The notes under the pieces are model-generated. The model saw only the letters and a program-made list of their open reading frames with translations, ran no database searches and was not told where the DNA came from. 64,000 bases of DNA from Chloroflexota bacterium (GTDB lineage Bacteria; Chloroflexota; Anaerolineae; Anaerolineales; Villigracilaceae), in contig JAIOOU010000003.1 of NCBI GenBank assembly GCA_021414245.1, positions 248,001-312,000 on the forward strand. The letters run 5' to 3'. How positions within the stretch are numbered: the stretch's first letter is position 1; each line of letters starts with the position of its first letter. Position numbers and translations under genes: made by a program. Positions 40,433-49,100 of this stretch are shown piece after piece.

Positions 40433-40810
40433 TTAATGTGCCCTTCCGGCGCAATCCTTCTCATATGCGGCAGAGTCCATCACGTCACCGGTTGTGCCGC
40501 CGGCGATTTTGATCATCCAGCCTTCACCGAATGGATCGGAATTCAAGGTCTCAGGTTTATCGGACAGGCCCTTGTTCACGGCACTGACCTTTCCGGCGGC
40601 GGGTGCGTAAATTTCAGCGGATGCTTTCACTGATTCCACCGAGGCAATGGCCTTGCCCACTGTTACCTGCTCGCCCTCCTCCACGAGGAGTTCGACAAAG
40701 ACGATGTCCGAAAGCTGGCTTTGGGCGAAGTCCGTGATGCCCACGGCACCACTGGCCGGATCGAACCATTCATCGGATTTTGTGTACTTGAGGCTGGAAG
40801 GTATTTTCAT
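40433..40810 (-). CDS. gcvH: Glycine cleavage system H protein
   Basis: Lipoyl carrier protein. The lipoylated Lys62 is in VESVKASAEIYAP. LKYTKSDEWFD, VGITDFAQSQLSDIVFVELLVEEGEQV and the C-terminal PFGEGWMIKI are standard. 125 aa. ATG 40810 has AGGAGAA upstream; the in-frame upstream extension would run into the riboswitch leader. First gene of the gcvH-gcvPA-gcvPB operon. Confidence 0.96.
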   Translation of the reverse strand: MKIPSSLKYTKSDEWFDPASGAVGITDFAQSQLSDIVFVELLVEEGEQVTVGKAIASVESVKASAEIYAPAAGKVSAVNKGLSDKPETLNSDPFGEGWMIKIAGGTTGDVMDSAAYEKDCAGRAH

Positions 40811-40850
40811 GATTTTATTCTCCTGTAGCGAAATGAGATATGGGCGAATC

Positions 40851-40887
40851 AAAAGAGGACGCACGCATATAGAATTGTGCGTCCTCT
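40851..40887 (-). terminator. Riboswitch-controlled terminator
   Basis: Arms AGAGGACGCAC and GTGCGTCCTCT followed by TTTT on the minus strand. Its 5' arm overlaps the 3' strand of aptamer 2 P1 (CAGAG at 40884-40888 pairing with CTCTG at 40991-40995), so folding of the aptamer would prevent termination. Confidence 0.85.
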
Positions 40888-41105
40888 GTAATGGAACCTG
40901 AGAGATTATGTAATTTTCCGGTTTGACTCGTCCTGTTTAACCGTCAAATTACGCTTACACCGTCGGTGTCCCGCATGGACCGGGACTTTCCAGAGTTAAG
41001 GCGGTTACAGGGTCCTTTTGCCTGAGAGTTTCATCTGGTTTCGCCTGTTGCCAGATTTGCACCTTCGGCGCCCGTATTTGACACACGGGTCTCTTCCCTG
41101 TAATC
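40888..41105 (-). promoter_or_regulatory. Tandem glycine riboswitch
   Basis: Two consecutive glycine aptamers in the leader of the gcv operon. Aptamer 1 (about 41000-41105) holds GCCGAAGGTGCAAA and GAAACTCTCAGGCAAAAGGA. Aptamer 2 (about 40888-40998) holds CACCGACGGTGTAAGC and AATCTCTCAGGTTCC. With the terminator just downstream this fits an ON switch that allows glycine cleavage when glycine is high. Confidence 0.95.
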
Positions 41106-41122
41106 CGTTAAATTGTAGTTCC

Positions 41123-41151
41123 ATTTTATGGGTGAGGAGAGCGAGAGTCAA
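41123..41151 (-). promoter_or_regulatory. Promoter of the gcv operon
   Basis: Minus strand TTGACT (41146-41151), 17-base spacer, TAAAAT (41123-41128), about 10 nt before the riboswitch. Confidence 0.6.
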
Positions 41152-41207
41152 GGGTCAAACCTCCCGACTTAAAGTAACAACCGCCTGACTGGCGGCCATT
41201 ACTTCTA

Positions 41208-41723
41208 TTATTTCTTTCCTGCGACCTTGCGGGTGTGTTTTTCCCTGGCGGGTTCCTCAAGGATGTCCGGTTCAGGGCGAACGGGTTCTGCCGGCATCGC
41301 GGGAGATTCAAGCCTGGGCGCAGTCGGTTGCGGGGCCGCGGGTGGAGTGACATATGATCCGTTGATCCCGGCAAAATATTCCTTGACGGTCAGGTCATTA
41401 TAGAAGATCAGGCTCAAGATTCCTGCAACAACTGAAAAAACGTTTCCCATCAGGAAGGTCAGGATCTCAAAAATTGCAATGGATGGGGAGGGTTGGACGG
41501 GTTGAGGCTGCGCACTTAACAACTTTGCTGCATAGATAATCTCAAAAACGCCCAGAATGGTGGGCAGGATGGTGATCGGCAGACAGACGACGCCGACGAT
41601 CGTGCCGAGGGCCGTGGCTGAGGCGACAAATCCCCAAAAGAGATTGATAATGCCGCTCGTGAGGGTCATGACAGCAATGGCGGTCAACAGGCCCGGTTTC
41701 AGATTTGGATGAGTTGTGTTCAT
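41208..41723 (-). CDS. Membrane protein of unknown function with a Pro/Glu-rich tail
   Basis: 171 residues. Three hydrophobic stretches (about 12-33, 38-68 and 80-108, NVFSVVAGILSLIFY), then a cytosolic tail rich in Pro, Ala and Glu that ends in basic KHTRKVAGKK. Family unknown to me; hydrophobic pattern similar to small DUF4190-type proteins. Alone between the gcv leader and the paralogous membrane-protein pair. Confidence 0.65.
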   Translation of the reverse strand: MNTTHPNLKPGLLTAIAVMTLTSGIINLFWGFVASATALGTIVGVVCLPITILPTILGVFEIIYAAKLLSAQPQPVQPSPSIAIFEILTFLMGNVFSVVAGILSLIFYNDLTVKEYFAGINGSYVTPPAAPQPTAPRLESPAMPAEPVRPEPDILEEPAREKHTRKVAGKK

Positions 41724-41783
41724 TCGTTGCTCCTTGATATCGTATGCAGGATATAACGAATGAGGTCATATTTGGTTGCAGGA

Positions 41784-42689
41784 CTATGGTTGTTGGAAAG
41801 TCAGCAGCAACCCGCCGGGGTATTTTTGCCCATTTGGGTCTGCGCAGGCAGGAGCGGAAATATTCGGGACGAAAGCGCCACCTTCCACGACACGAATGTT
41901 ATAAATGACATCCGGCTGCATGACGAAGTCCGCGTATCCATCCCCAAGCTCGGGCTTGAATCCGGTGAAGAAGCGGTCTTCTCCCTGACTCCAGGTGACA
42001 GTGATCTCAATCCCAGCGACCTGTCTTCGACGGCCATCCATGAACATGAATTGGAGCAGGCCGCGTTGCAGCCCAGGGTCGCAGACCGGGTCCTGACCGA
42101 CAAGAGTAAAAGGGGCCCCAGGTCCCGGATTGGGTGTAAAGGTGGGACGGGGAGTGTTTGCAGTCGCAAATACCGGCGCGAGCGGGGTTTGTTCAAAGAC
42201 AGGGGTTGGGAAGGGCGATGCTTCTTCGATAATCTGAGCGATGAGTGTTTCCGTCACGGCAAACTCTGCAAAGGTGGATGCGGAGATCGGAGTTTCGAAA
42301 ATATTTACATCGGTAAACAAAGTCGGGCTGGGAGGCGCGCTGGCAAAGCCCTGTTGCAAGTCCGCGGCCAGCCGTGCAAGGGGTTCGATATGCTGCAGGG
42401 AATCCCCGGCTGCAAGCATGCGCTGCGCCTGCGCGCTCAACTCTCCGATCGGATCGACATCTCCCAGCAGCCGGAGTCTCGCACGGGCACGGGCAAGGTC
42501 CTGGGAGGATGCGTAGGATGCCGCGATGACAATTCGATATTGATCCTTAAAATCACTGCGAAGAATGGCAGGGCTTGCGTCCACATAGGTGACAGGGGAG
42601 ATTTTCCACGAGTATCCCAGTCCCAGACCCAGGCCTGCAAGAATCGCCAGGCTCATATGGAAGGTTGTGTTGCGGAAAAATGATTTCAT
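41784..42689 (-). CDS. Membrane-anchored extracellular protein, second of a paralogous pair
   Basis: 301 residues: N-terminal anchor (about 12-32) followed by YSWKISPVTYVDASPAILRSDFKDQY, a helical domain with RLRLLGDVDP, a Pro/Thr linker (FPTPVFEQTPLAPV, TPRPTFTPNPGPG) and a C-terminal beta-rich domain (about 195-301). The first 90 residues match the preceding gene product. The ATG at 42689 overlaps that gene's stop codon (ATGA), showing a bicistronic unit; a longer upstream reading frame lies out of register with the paralog and is rejected. Function unknown. Confidence 0.75.
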   Translation of the reverse strand: MKSFFRNTTFHMSLAILAGLGLGLGYSWKISPVTYVDASPAILRSDFKDQYRIVIAASYASSQDLARARARLRLLGDVDPIGELSAQAQRMLAAGDSLQHIEPLARLAADLQQGFASAPPSPTLFTDVNIFETPISASTFAEFAVTETLIAQIIEEASPFPTPVFEQTPLAPVFATANTPRPTFTPNPGPGAPFTLVGQDPVCDPGLQRGLLQFMFMDGRRRQVAGIEITVTWSQGEDRFFTGFKPELGDGYADFVMQPDVIYNIRVVEGGAFVPNISAPACADPNGQKYPGGLLLTFQQP

Positions 42690-43045
42690 GGAACGCTGCC
42701 CCCCTGAGGTTGGTAGGTCTGCATGGCGGTCAGCAGCCCTTGAAGTGCGGACATCTCGTTTGGGGTAAAGCCATTGTTGGCGGCAAAGTTCAGAGTGACA
42801 GTTACGATCTGGGCGGGAGAGTCGCTTCCCAAAATGGCCAGCCGACGCGCCGCCAGCTCTGGATCCTGTTCTTTTTGATGGGCCTCTGCGACCATGAGAA
42901 CATAATCGGCACGATAATCCTCCCTCAGAATGTTGGGGGTTACATCGGTATATTCGATCGGGTCGATCATCCAGCCGTAGATTACGCCCAGCGCAATTCC
43001 CACCCCTGCGGCAATCATGATCCTGATCCAATTTGAAGAAGTCAT
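42686..43045 (-). CDS. Membrane-anchored protein, first of a paralogous pair
   Basis: 119 residues. Anchor helix IRIMIAAGVGIALGVIYGW, then the motif DPIEYTDVTPNILREDYRADYVLMVAEA and AARRLAILGSDSPAQIV. The same order, with the same spacing, occurs in the downstream gene (SPVTYVDASPAILRSDFKDQYRIVIAASY; RLRLLGDVDPIGEL). So this is a short paralog lacking the C-terminal domain. The start codon lies 6 bases after a -10 box. Function unknown; conserved spacing suggests the two proteins interact or share a partner. Confidence 0.72.
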   Translation of the reverse strand: MTSSNWIRIMIAAGVGIALGVIYGWMIDPIEYTDVTPNILREDYRADYVLMVAEAHQKEQDPELAARRLAILGSDSPAQIVTVTLNFAANNGFTPNEMSALQGLLTAMQTYQPQGGSVP

Positions 43046-43051
43046 GTATGG

Positions 43052-43081
43052 ATTATAAACAATAAGTGGGAATACTCCCAC
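43052..43081 (-). promoter_or_regulatory. -10 box and palindrome of the paralogous pair
   Basis: Minus strand TATAAT (43052-43057), 6 bases from the ATG at 43045. A perfect hairpin palindrome GTGGGAATACTCCCAC (43066-43081) occupies the spacer and -35 region, so it looks like an operator. No ribosome binding site. Confidence 0.5.
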
Positions 43082-43100
43082 AGGGCATTCATAAAAATAT

Positions 43101-43238
43101 CCGGGCAGGCTGCCGGCGGCACCCGGAGACACTTCCTTACCGTTGCTATCTTTCGATCCTGGCGGGGTTCGAAAGGCTTCGCCGCGCCGGGCCTGCCCGG
43201 ACGGGGGCAAGGATACCCGATGTGGGATGGGGAGTCAA
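43101..43238. other. Inverted repeats and possible second promoter in the intergenic region
   Basis: CCGGGCAGGC (43101-43110) and its exact complement GCCTGCCCGG (43191-43200) flank a GC-rich block with GAAAGGCTTCG-type short dyads. A promoter-like TTGACT-17-TATCCT reads leftward (43233-43238 and 43210-43215). No gene is seen in 43046-43268. Confidence 0.4.
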
Positions 43239-43268
43239 CTTGATTTGTTTCGCTGGAATATTATGGAA

Positions 43269-44645
43269 CTATTGCTGTGACTCCACGATGGCGAGAAAAA
43301 CATCCACAAGTTTGGGTTCGAATAGTTCGCCGGATTTTTCCCGTAAATAGGCGATCACCTCCGGTTTTGGAAGCGGCTTTCTGTATGGGCGGTCACTGCA
43401 CAGGGCATCCCACACATCCACGATGGCAAACAACCTTGCGACCAGGGGGATTTCCTCTCCCTTTAATCCGCGCGGGTATCCGCTTCCGTCCCAGCGTTCA
43501 TGATGACAGTAGGGAATATCCAGGGCCGGGAGCAGGTACGAAATTGGGGAGAGCATTTCATAGGCATAGATTGGATGCAAACGCATTTTTTCCCACTCGG
43601 CTTCGCTAAGCGGCCCCGGTTTTTGCAGGATGTCATCGGGAATGGCCATTTTCCCCATATCGTGCAGCAATGCGCCGCGACGGATATGAGTGAGTTCCTC
43701 CTCGGAGAATCCCAGTGTCCTGGCCACTTTGAGGGTGAGTTCAGTGACCCGTTGAGTATGACCTTCCGTTTCGCGGTCGCGCAAGTCGAGGGCGCGAACC
43801 CAGCCTTCGATGGTCCTTTGATAGGCTTCCTGCAGGTTTTCATGTGCATCCTGCAGGGCCTTCTCGGCTTTCTTCCGTTCCGTGATATCGCGGGAGGTGG
43901 TTTGGATCTCGAGAATGGAATCCGTTTTTCGGTCCAGGATGGCGCGGGCGGATGATTCCAACCAGACATAATGACCTTGTTTATGAAGCGCGCGATAGGT
44001 GATCGTATAAGTCGTATCGTATCGGTTTCCCTTGAAAAGATTCGAGACGAAGGTGCGTTCATCCTCGTGAATCACATCGAAACTGATCGTTCCGGTAAGT
44101 TCTTCAGGTTTATAGCCCAGGATGGTTTCACAAGCGGGGGATACGTATAAAATGCGCCCGTCAATCGCGAGTCGCGAGATCATGTCGCTGGCGTTCTCCG
44201 CCAGCAGACGGAATTGAGCCTCCCGCTCGGCCAGCTCGTTTTCCATGCGCACGCGTTCCGCGCGCGCATCCCACTGTTCGATCGCCCGGGCTGCAAGATG
44301 CGGCATGTCCAGCATGGCCTCCGGGGATTTCACCACATAATCCAGGGCGCCGGATTTCAGGGCTTCGACGGCGATGCGTTCATTCCCGTAACTGGTCATG
44401 AGGATGATCGGCGTGGCGAGGGGGTCGTGATGATTTGGTAGCAATTCCATGCTTTCGCCATCCGGCAAACGCCAGTCCGCGATGATCAGACTGGGTTCCT
44501 CGGCCTGGATCCGCGCACGCGCCTCCGCCAGTGAGCGTACCCGCACGATTCGAACGCGGCTGTCCTGGTCTTCAAAGGCGCGTTGAATTAACTCCGCATG
44601 CGGATCTTCATCTTCAATTAAAAGAATATTGACCTTGTCACTCAT
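43269..44645 (-). CDS. Receiver-PAS-HD-GYP signalling protein (cyclic-di-GMP phosphodiesterase-like)
   Basis: 458 residues. Response-regulator receiver at about 1-130 (LLIEDEDPH, phosphoacceptor Asp in LIIADWRLPDGE, Lys in YVVKS); PAS domain about 145-270 (LLAENASDMISRLAIDGRILYVSPACETILGYKPEEL, with PAC RDITERKKAEKAL); HD-GYP domain about 285-458 (LLHDMGKMAIPDDILQKPGPL, CHHERWDGSGYPRGLKGEEIPLVARLFAIVDVWDAL). The HD and GYP residues are all present, so c-di-GMP hydrolysis is expected. A second receiver-only gene lies immediately upstream. Confidence 0.93.
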   Translation of the reverse strand: MSDKVNILLIEDEDPHAELIQRAFEDQDSRVRIVRVRSLAEARARIQAEEPSLIIADWRLPDGESMELLPNHHDPLATPIILMTSYGNERIAVEALKSGALDYVVKSPEAMLDMPHLAARAIEQWDARAERVRMENELAEREAQFRLLAENASDMISRLAIDGRILYVSPACETILGYKPEELTGTISFDVIHEDERTFVSNLFKGNRYDTTYTITYRALHKQGHYVWLESSARAILDRKTDSILEIQTTSRDITERKKAEKALQDAHENLQEAYQRTIEGWVRALDLRDRETEGHTQRVTELTLKVARTLGFSEEELTHIRRGALLHDMGKMAIPDDILQKPGPLSEAEWEKMRLHPIYAYEMLSPISYLLPALDIPYCHHERWDGSGYPRGLKGEEIPLVARLFAIVDVWDALCSDRPYRKPLPKPEVIAYLREKSGELFEPKLVDVFLAIVESQQ

Positions 44646-44678
44646 ATGTAAAAATTAATTTTGTGCCGCAGGTGGCGA

Positions 44679-45122
44679 TTAAATACGTGGATGTTTGTTC
44701 CAGCCCAGCCAGTAAAATCCAAGGTCGTTCATCAGCTTGCTGAATTCTTCAAACCCCACCGGTTTAACGAGATAACTGTTAACATGGTGATTATAGGCAC
44801 GCGCCACATCCTTTTCCGCCTCGGAGGTGGTCAGGATGATGACCGGGATGTTTTTTAATTGATCCTCCTCCTTGATTTGCCGGAGGACTTCAAGCCCGTC
44901 GACGCGGGGAAGCCGCAGATCAAGCAGGATCAGATGCGGCCGTGGGCTGGACTCGGGACTGGCGTACGAATCGCGTCGGAACAGGTAGTCAAGGGCGATT
45001 TGTCCGTCTGCAAAATGCTGGATCTTATTGGCGATCCGATGATCTTCGAGGGTTCTGATCACCAGTTCGGCATGATCGGCGTTATCTTCCACAAGCATCA
45101 CAAAGACAGGTTCACCCATCAT
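44679..45122 (-). CDS. Single-domain response regulator (Rcp1/CheY-like)
   Basis: 147 residues comprising one receiver domain of the Rcp1 subtype that partners phytochrome-like kinases. Acidic pocket VEDNADHAEL, phosphoacceptor Asp in LILLDLRLPRVDGLEVLRQIK, Thr in VIILTTSE and Lys in SYLVKPVGFEEF. No output domain, so it acts as a phosphate relay or by binding a partner. Two adjacent ATG codons follow GGAG; either may be used. It lies 33 nt upstream of the HD-GYP gene and may deliver or drain phosphate for it. Confidence 0.92.
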   Translation of the reverse strand: MMGEPVFVMLVEDNADHAELVIRTLEDHRIANKIQHFADGQIALDYLFRRDSYASPESSPRPHLILLDLRLPRVDGLEVLRQIKEEDQLKNIPVIILTTSEAEKDVARAYNHHVNSYLVKPVGFEEFSKLMNDLGFYWLGWNKHPRI

Positions 45123-45234
45123 TATCTTCTCCTTGTTCCTGACTCATATTGACAATTGTAAACGATTTGCCAGTTTCCCTGTGAGTCCAAAAAATAAGAG
45201 CGGGGTCCCCGATCTCGGCGCATGGAAGACATGA

Positions 45235-45240
45235 TATAAT
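45235..45240 (+). promoter_or_regulatory. -10 box before the STAS gene
   Basis: TATAAT 46 bases before the start codon; the -35 is weak. The leader carries GGAGG before the ATG. Confidence 0.35.
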
Positions 45241-45286
45241 TTTGCCGGTCAATGCAAGGAACTTATCTTATCGATGGAGGCGTACC

Positions 45287-45622
45287 ATGGAAATCACAAC
45301 CCAGGAATTCAAACACTGTGACTTGATCAAGGTTAAGGGCCGGGTGGATAGCGCCACGGCTCCTGATTTTGCAAAGGCGCTTGAAAAGGCGAATGATGAA
45401 GGCCATTTCAAGATCGCCGTTGACATGAGCGAACTTGAATATATGTCGAGTGCCGGTTTTCGTGCCCTGCTTGCCACCCAAAGAAATTGCAAACGCTACA
45501 ACCGCGGCGAGCTGGTGTTGGTGGGCGTCCCCGAGCGGATCCGCGAGGCCCTCGAACTTGCAGGCTTTACCGAACTCTTTAAGACTTTCGATGACAGTAT
45601 TGCGGCAGTTGGCAGCTTTTAA
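45287..45622 (+). CDS. STAS-domain anti-sigma factor antagonist (RsbV/SpoIIAA-like)
   Basis: 111 residues, a single STAS domain. The serine that a partner kinase phosphorylates is Ser55 in EYMSSAGFRALL, the usual site. KVKGRVDSATAPDFAKAL and the C-terminal helix are typical. In partner-switching systems the unphosphorylated form binds the anti-sigma/anti-partner kinase and frees its target. The kinase and phosphatase genes follow downstream. ATG 45287 is preceded by GGAGG; an upstream in-frame start lacks conservation. Confidence 0.93.
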   Translation: MEITTQEFKHCDLIKVKGRVDSATAPDFAKALEKANDEGHFKIAVDMSELEYMSSAGFRALLATQRNCKRYNRGELVLVGVPERIREALELAGFTELFKTFDDSIAAVGSF

Positions 45623-45663
45623 TTTGTCCCTGGCGGGATCCTACGGATAAACCAGGAAGAATG

Positions 45664-45699
45664 GCCGCCCCGTTTCCGGTGGAGATAGAGGCGGCTTTT
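45664..45699 (+). terminator. Terminator-like hairpin between the STAS and kinase genes
   Basis: GCCGCC (45664-45669) with GGCGGC (45690-45695) around a 20-base loop, followed by TTTT. It may partly end transcription, so that the STAS protein is made in excess over its kinase. Confidence 0.5.
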
Positions 45700-45716
45700 A
45701 ATTTCCATTTTTAACT

Positions 45717-46127
45717 ATGACTAACAAAACCTTCCCCGCAAAATTTGAATTCCTGGATGAGATCCGTGAGCTTGTGGCACAGGTGGCAGCCGAGGGCGGC
45801 TTTACCGACAAGGTCATCTATTCCCTGCAGCTTGCGGCCGATGAGGCTGCATCCAACATTATTGAGCATGCCTACGAGGGAGTCCCGGATGCCACGCTTG
45901 ACATTAACTGCGACATGCAGGGCGATACCATCGTCATTACGATGAGGGACAGAGGAAAGCCCTTCGACCCGTCGAAGGTGAAACAGCCGAACTTGAAAGC
46001 GGACCTTTCCGACCGCCAGATCGGGGGATTGGGCGTCTATTTGATGCGGAAGCTCATGGATGAAGTTTCCTATCAATCCAGTTCCTCCACAGGCAATTTA
46101 TTGAAAATGACCAAGCGCAGGGGATAA
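45717..46127 (+). CDS. Anti-sigma factor-type serine kinase (RsbW/HATPase_c_2)
   Basis: 136 residues. GHKL ATPase of the RsbW type with the N box in LQLAADEAASNIIEHAYEG, the G1 box in MRDRGKPFDPSKV and the G2 region GGLGVYLMRKLMDEV. It would phosphorylate the upstream STAS protein and sequester a partner (sigma factor or other effector) depending on phosphorylation state. The phosphatase gene begins 5 nt after the stop codon. No sigma factor gene is nearby, so the target is not visible here. Confidence 0.92.
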   Translation: MTNKTFPAKFEFLDEIRELVAQVAAEGGFTDKVIYSLQLAADEAASNIIEHAYEGVPDATLDINCDMQGDTIVITMRDRGKPFDPSKVKQPNLKADLSDRQIGGLGVYLMRKLMDEVSYQSSSSTGNLLKMTKRRG

Positions 46128-46132
46128 ACCGC

Positions 46133-49100
46133 ATGAGCCCCGCAAAACAAGTGGAGCGCCCCGGATCGATATGGGACTGGCGTCAACTTGCCAGCCTGGG
46201 GGAACAGCTCCGCAACGAAGACTCTCTCAGCGCACAACGCGACCGTATTGTGTCGATGACCAACCATCTCATCGATGGCTCGGTCGATGTTTGGCTGAAT
46301 GAAAAGGTCTTTCGTTTGCCTGATTGGGACAGCCAGCCTGTCTTCCCTCCCCAGCCGCCCAAAGGCGGGATGCGACTCGCCATCAAGGCCGGCAAGGTCA
46401 CCACACAAAAGACAAAACGAAAAACAAAAACCGCTTCACGCCTGACCTTTGTCTCGGTGCCGCTTGCAGACCAGGGCATCACCCTCGGGGCGCTTCAGGT
46501 CACCCGTCCGAAGGGGCCGGTCTTTTCCTCTGCGGAGTTGAATCTGCTTCAGGGTCTGGCCCAAATCGTGGGGATGAGTCTGTTTGCCTCACATCGCGCG
46601 GAAGTCGAACAATTTCGCCTGCGGCAGTTAAATCTCGTTCGCGAGGTCAGTACTCAGATCGCAAATGTCCTCAATGTAAATGAACTGTCCGCCCGGGTTA
46701 CTGAACTGATCCAAAAGACATTTAATTATTATTATGTGGCCATCTTTACCCTGGAGCCGAATTCCAACGCGCTGCGTTTCCGGTCGAGTGCCGTGGCTCC
46801 CCGCAAGGGCAGGAAGAAGGCCTCGATCGCACTAGAAGTGGAGATCGGTCAGGGCCTGATCGGCGAGGCCGCCTTGCGAGGGGAGCAGATCGTCTGTGAT
46901 GATGTGCGCGCTGACAGCCGCTATCGCTTCATCGACAGCCTGCCTGAAACGGTGTCCGAGGTGGTCATTCCATTAAAACTGGAAGACCGTGTGCTGGGCG
47001 TGTTGGATGTGCAAAGCAACCAGGCGCATGCCTTTCATCCCAATGACCTGCTGATCCTGCATGCACTCGCGGACAACATCGCCCGGGCCGTGGAGGGCGC
47101 GCGTTTGTATGGCAGCCTGCGCCGCCGCGCGGACCAGCTCACCCTGGTTTCGGAAGTCAGCAAAAGCGTTACCTCCACCCTCGAACTGTCAGAGATCATG
47201 CGCGATGCGGCCAACCTGATCCATGAAAAATTTGGGTACCCGCACGTTTCCCTGTTTACGGTCCATCCCAACCGGCGTCTGATCAATTACGAAGCGGGCA
47301 GCGGCAAGCGCAGCAGGAAGCTGCAGGGTTTTGCGATTCCCCTGGACGATATGGATGGCATCATGCCCTGGGTGGCCCGTCACGGCCAGACCGTGCTGGC
47401 CAATGATGTAACCAGGGAAAAGCGTTATGTGCCTTCGCCTTTGCCGCCCAAGAACACCCAGTCTGAATTATGTGTGCCCCTTCTATTCAATGAGGATGTG
47501 GTTGGGCTGCTGGATATCCAGTCCGATAAATTAAACGCCTTCACCGAGGATGACAAGGTCATGTTCGAGGCCGTGGCCGATACGATGGCCGCCGCCATCC
47601 GCAACGCGGACCTGTACCGCTCCGAGCAATGGCGGCGCCAGGTCTCGGATAGTTTGCGCGAAGTCGCGGGCCTGGTCTCCGACAATGTGGGCGTGGACGA
47701 GGTGTTGGAAACAATCCTGTCGGAACTGGACCGCAACCTGCCGATTGATATTTCGGCCATCTGGCTCCTGGAAGACGATGAGCTTTGTCTCTCCGCTGTG
47801 CATGGCACGGATGCCAGCCAGCTCGAAAGCGTATGCATCTCGTATCCCGATGCGATCTACGCCATGGCGGAGGCCTTGATGTCGGATGTGCCGATCATCC
47901 GCAGGCCGGATGAACCGCTCTGGCCCGCCGGCCTGGCCGCCGATTATGAAAATAATTACTCCTCCATTGCCGCGCCTTTGCGGGTGGGTGACCGTTCCCT
48001 GGGGGTCCTGACCCTGTCACATCACACTGCGGGTCGATACGGTCACGAAGCGCAGGCCGTAACCACAACCTTTGCCAGTTACGCATCCGTTGCGATCGAG
48101 AATGCGCGTTTGTATGACTCGGCTCAGGAACAGGCCTATGCTTCTGCAGCCTTATTGCAGGTGGCTCAGGCTGTGGTCAGTTTAAATGACCTGGATGAGA
48201 TCCTCGGTTCGATCACCCGCATATTGCCCATCCTTGTGGGTGTGCACCGTGTGGCCCTGTATCGTTGGGACTCGGAGAAAGAGTCTTTTCTGGCATCGCA
48301 TGAATACGGGTATTCGGATGAGGAAGAGACCAGCATGACGGAGAAGGAATTCAAGCTGGGTTCCTTCCCCTTGCTGGATTATGCCCGCGAACAAAATCGC
48401 ATGATCACGCAGACCATCCTGCCAGGGGCCGAACCCACTTCCTGGCTCGAGATCAGCCCCGAGATTACGAGCGAAGCGGATCTGTTGACCGCGGGCCGGC
48501 TGTTGATGGCTGTGCCCCTGTCGATCAAGAATGACATGTTTGGGGTCATGGTCATCGAAGAGGCTGAAAACGGACGCCGTTTCCGCACACGCCGCATCGA
48601 GATCATCAACGGCATCGCCCAGCAGGCCGCGCTTGCCATCCAAAACGATCTGTTACAGCAGGAGATGGTGGTGCGTGAGCGCCTCGAGACTGAGGTGCAG
48701 CTGGCGCGACAGATTCAACAAACTTTTATTCCGCACACCCTGCCGACCCACGCCGCCTGGCAAATGGCGGCGCGCTGGCGGACTGCACGTCAGGTGGGCG
48801 GTGACTTTTATGATGTGATCGTTTTGCCGAGCGGCAAACTCGGACTTTTCATCGCGGACGTGGCCGACAAGGGCATGCCTGCCGCCCTGTTCATGGCGCT
48901 CACACGGACCCTGATCCGGGCCGCTGTGATCGAGATGGATTCCCCCGCCGAGGTCTTGCGGCGGGTCAACGACCAGCTTTTGCCTGACACGCAATCGGGC
49001 ATGTTCGTGACGGCGGTCTATGGCGTGCTCGACCCCGAGACCGGCGACTTTACTTATGTCAACGCGGGACACAACCCGCCATTCTGGGTCAGGGTCAACG

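Noticed and set aside
41784-43031. A long reading frame of 415 codons that could be read as one protein spanning the paralogous pair
   Set aside because: Its first 114 codons overlap the upstream paralog gene in another frame and have the Arg/His/Ser-rich composition of an antisense or shifted frame. The true gene starts at ATG 42689, which aligns with the paralog and shows the ATGA overlap.
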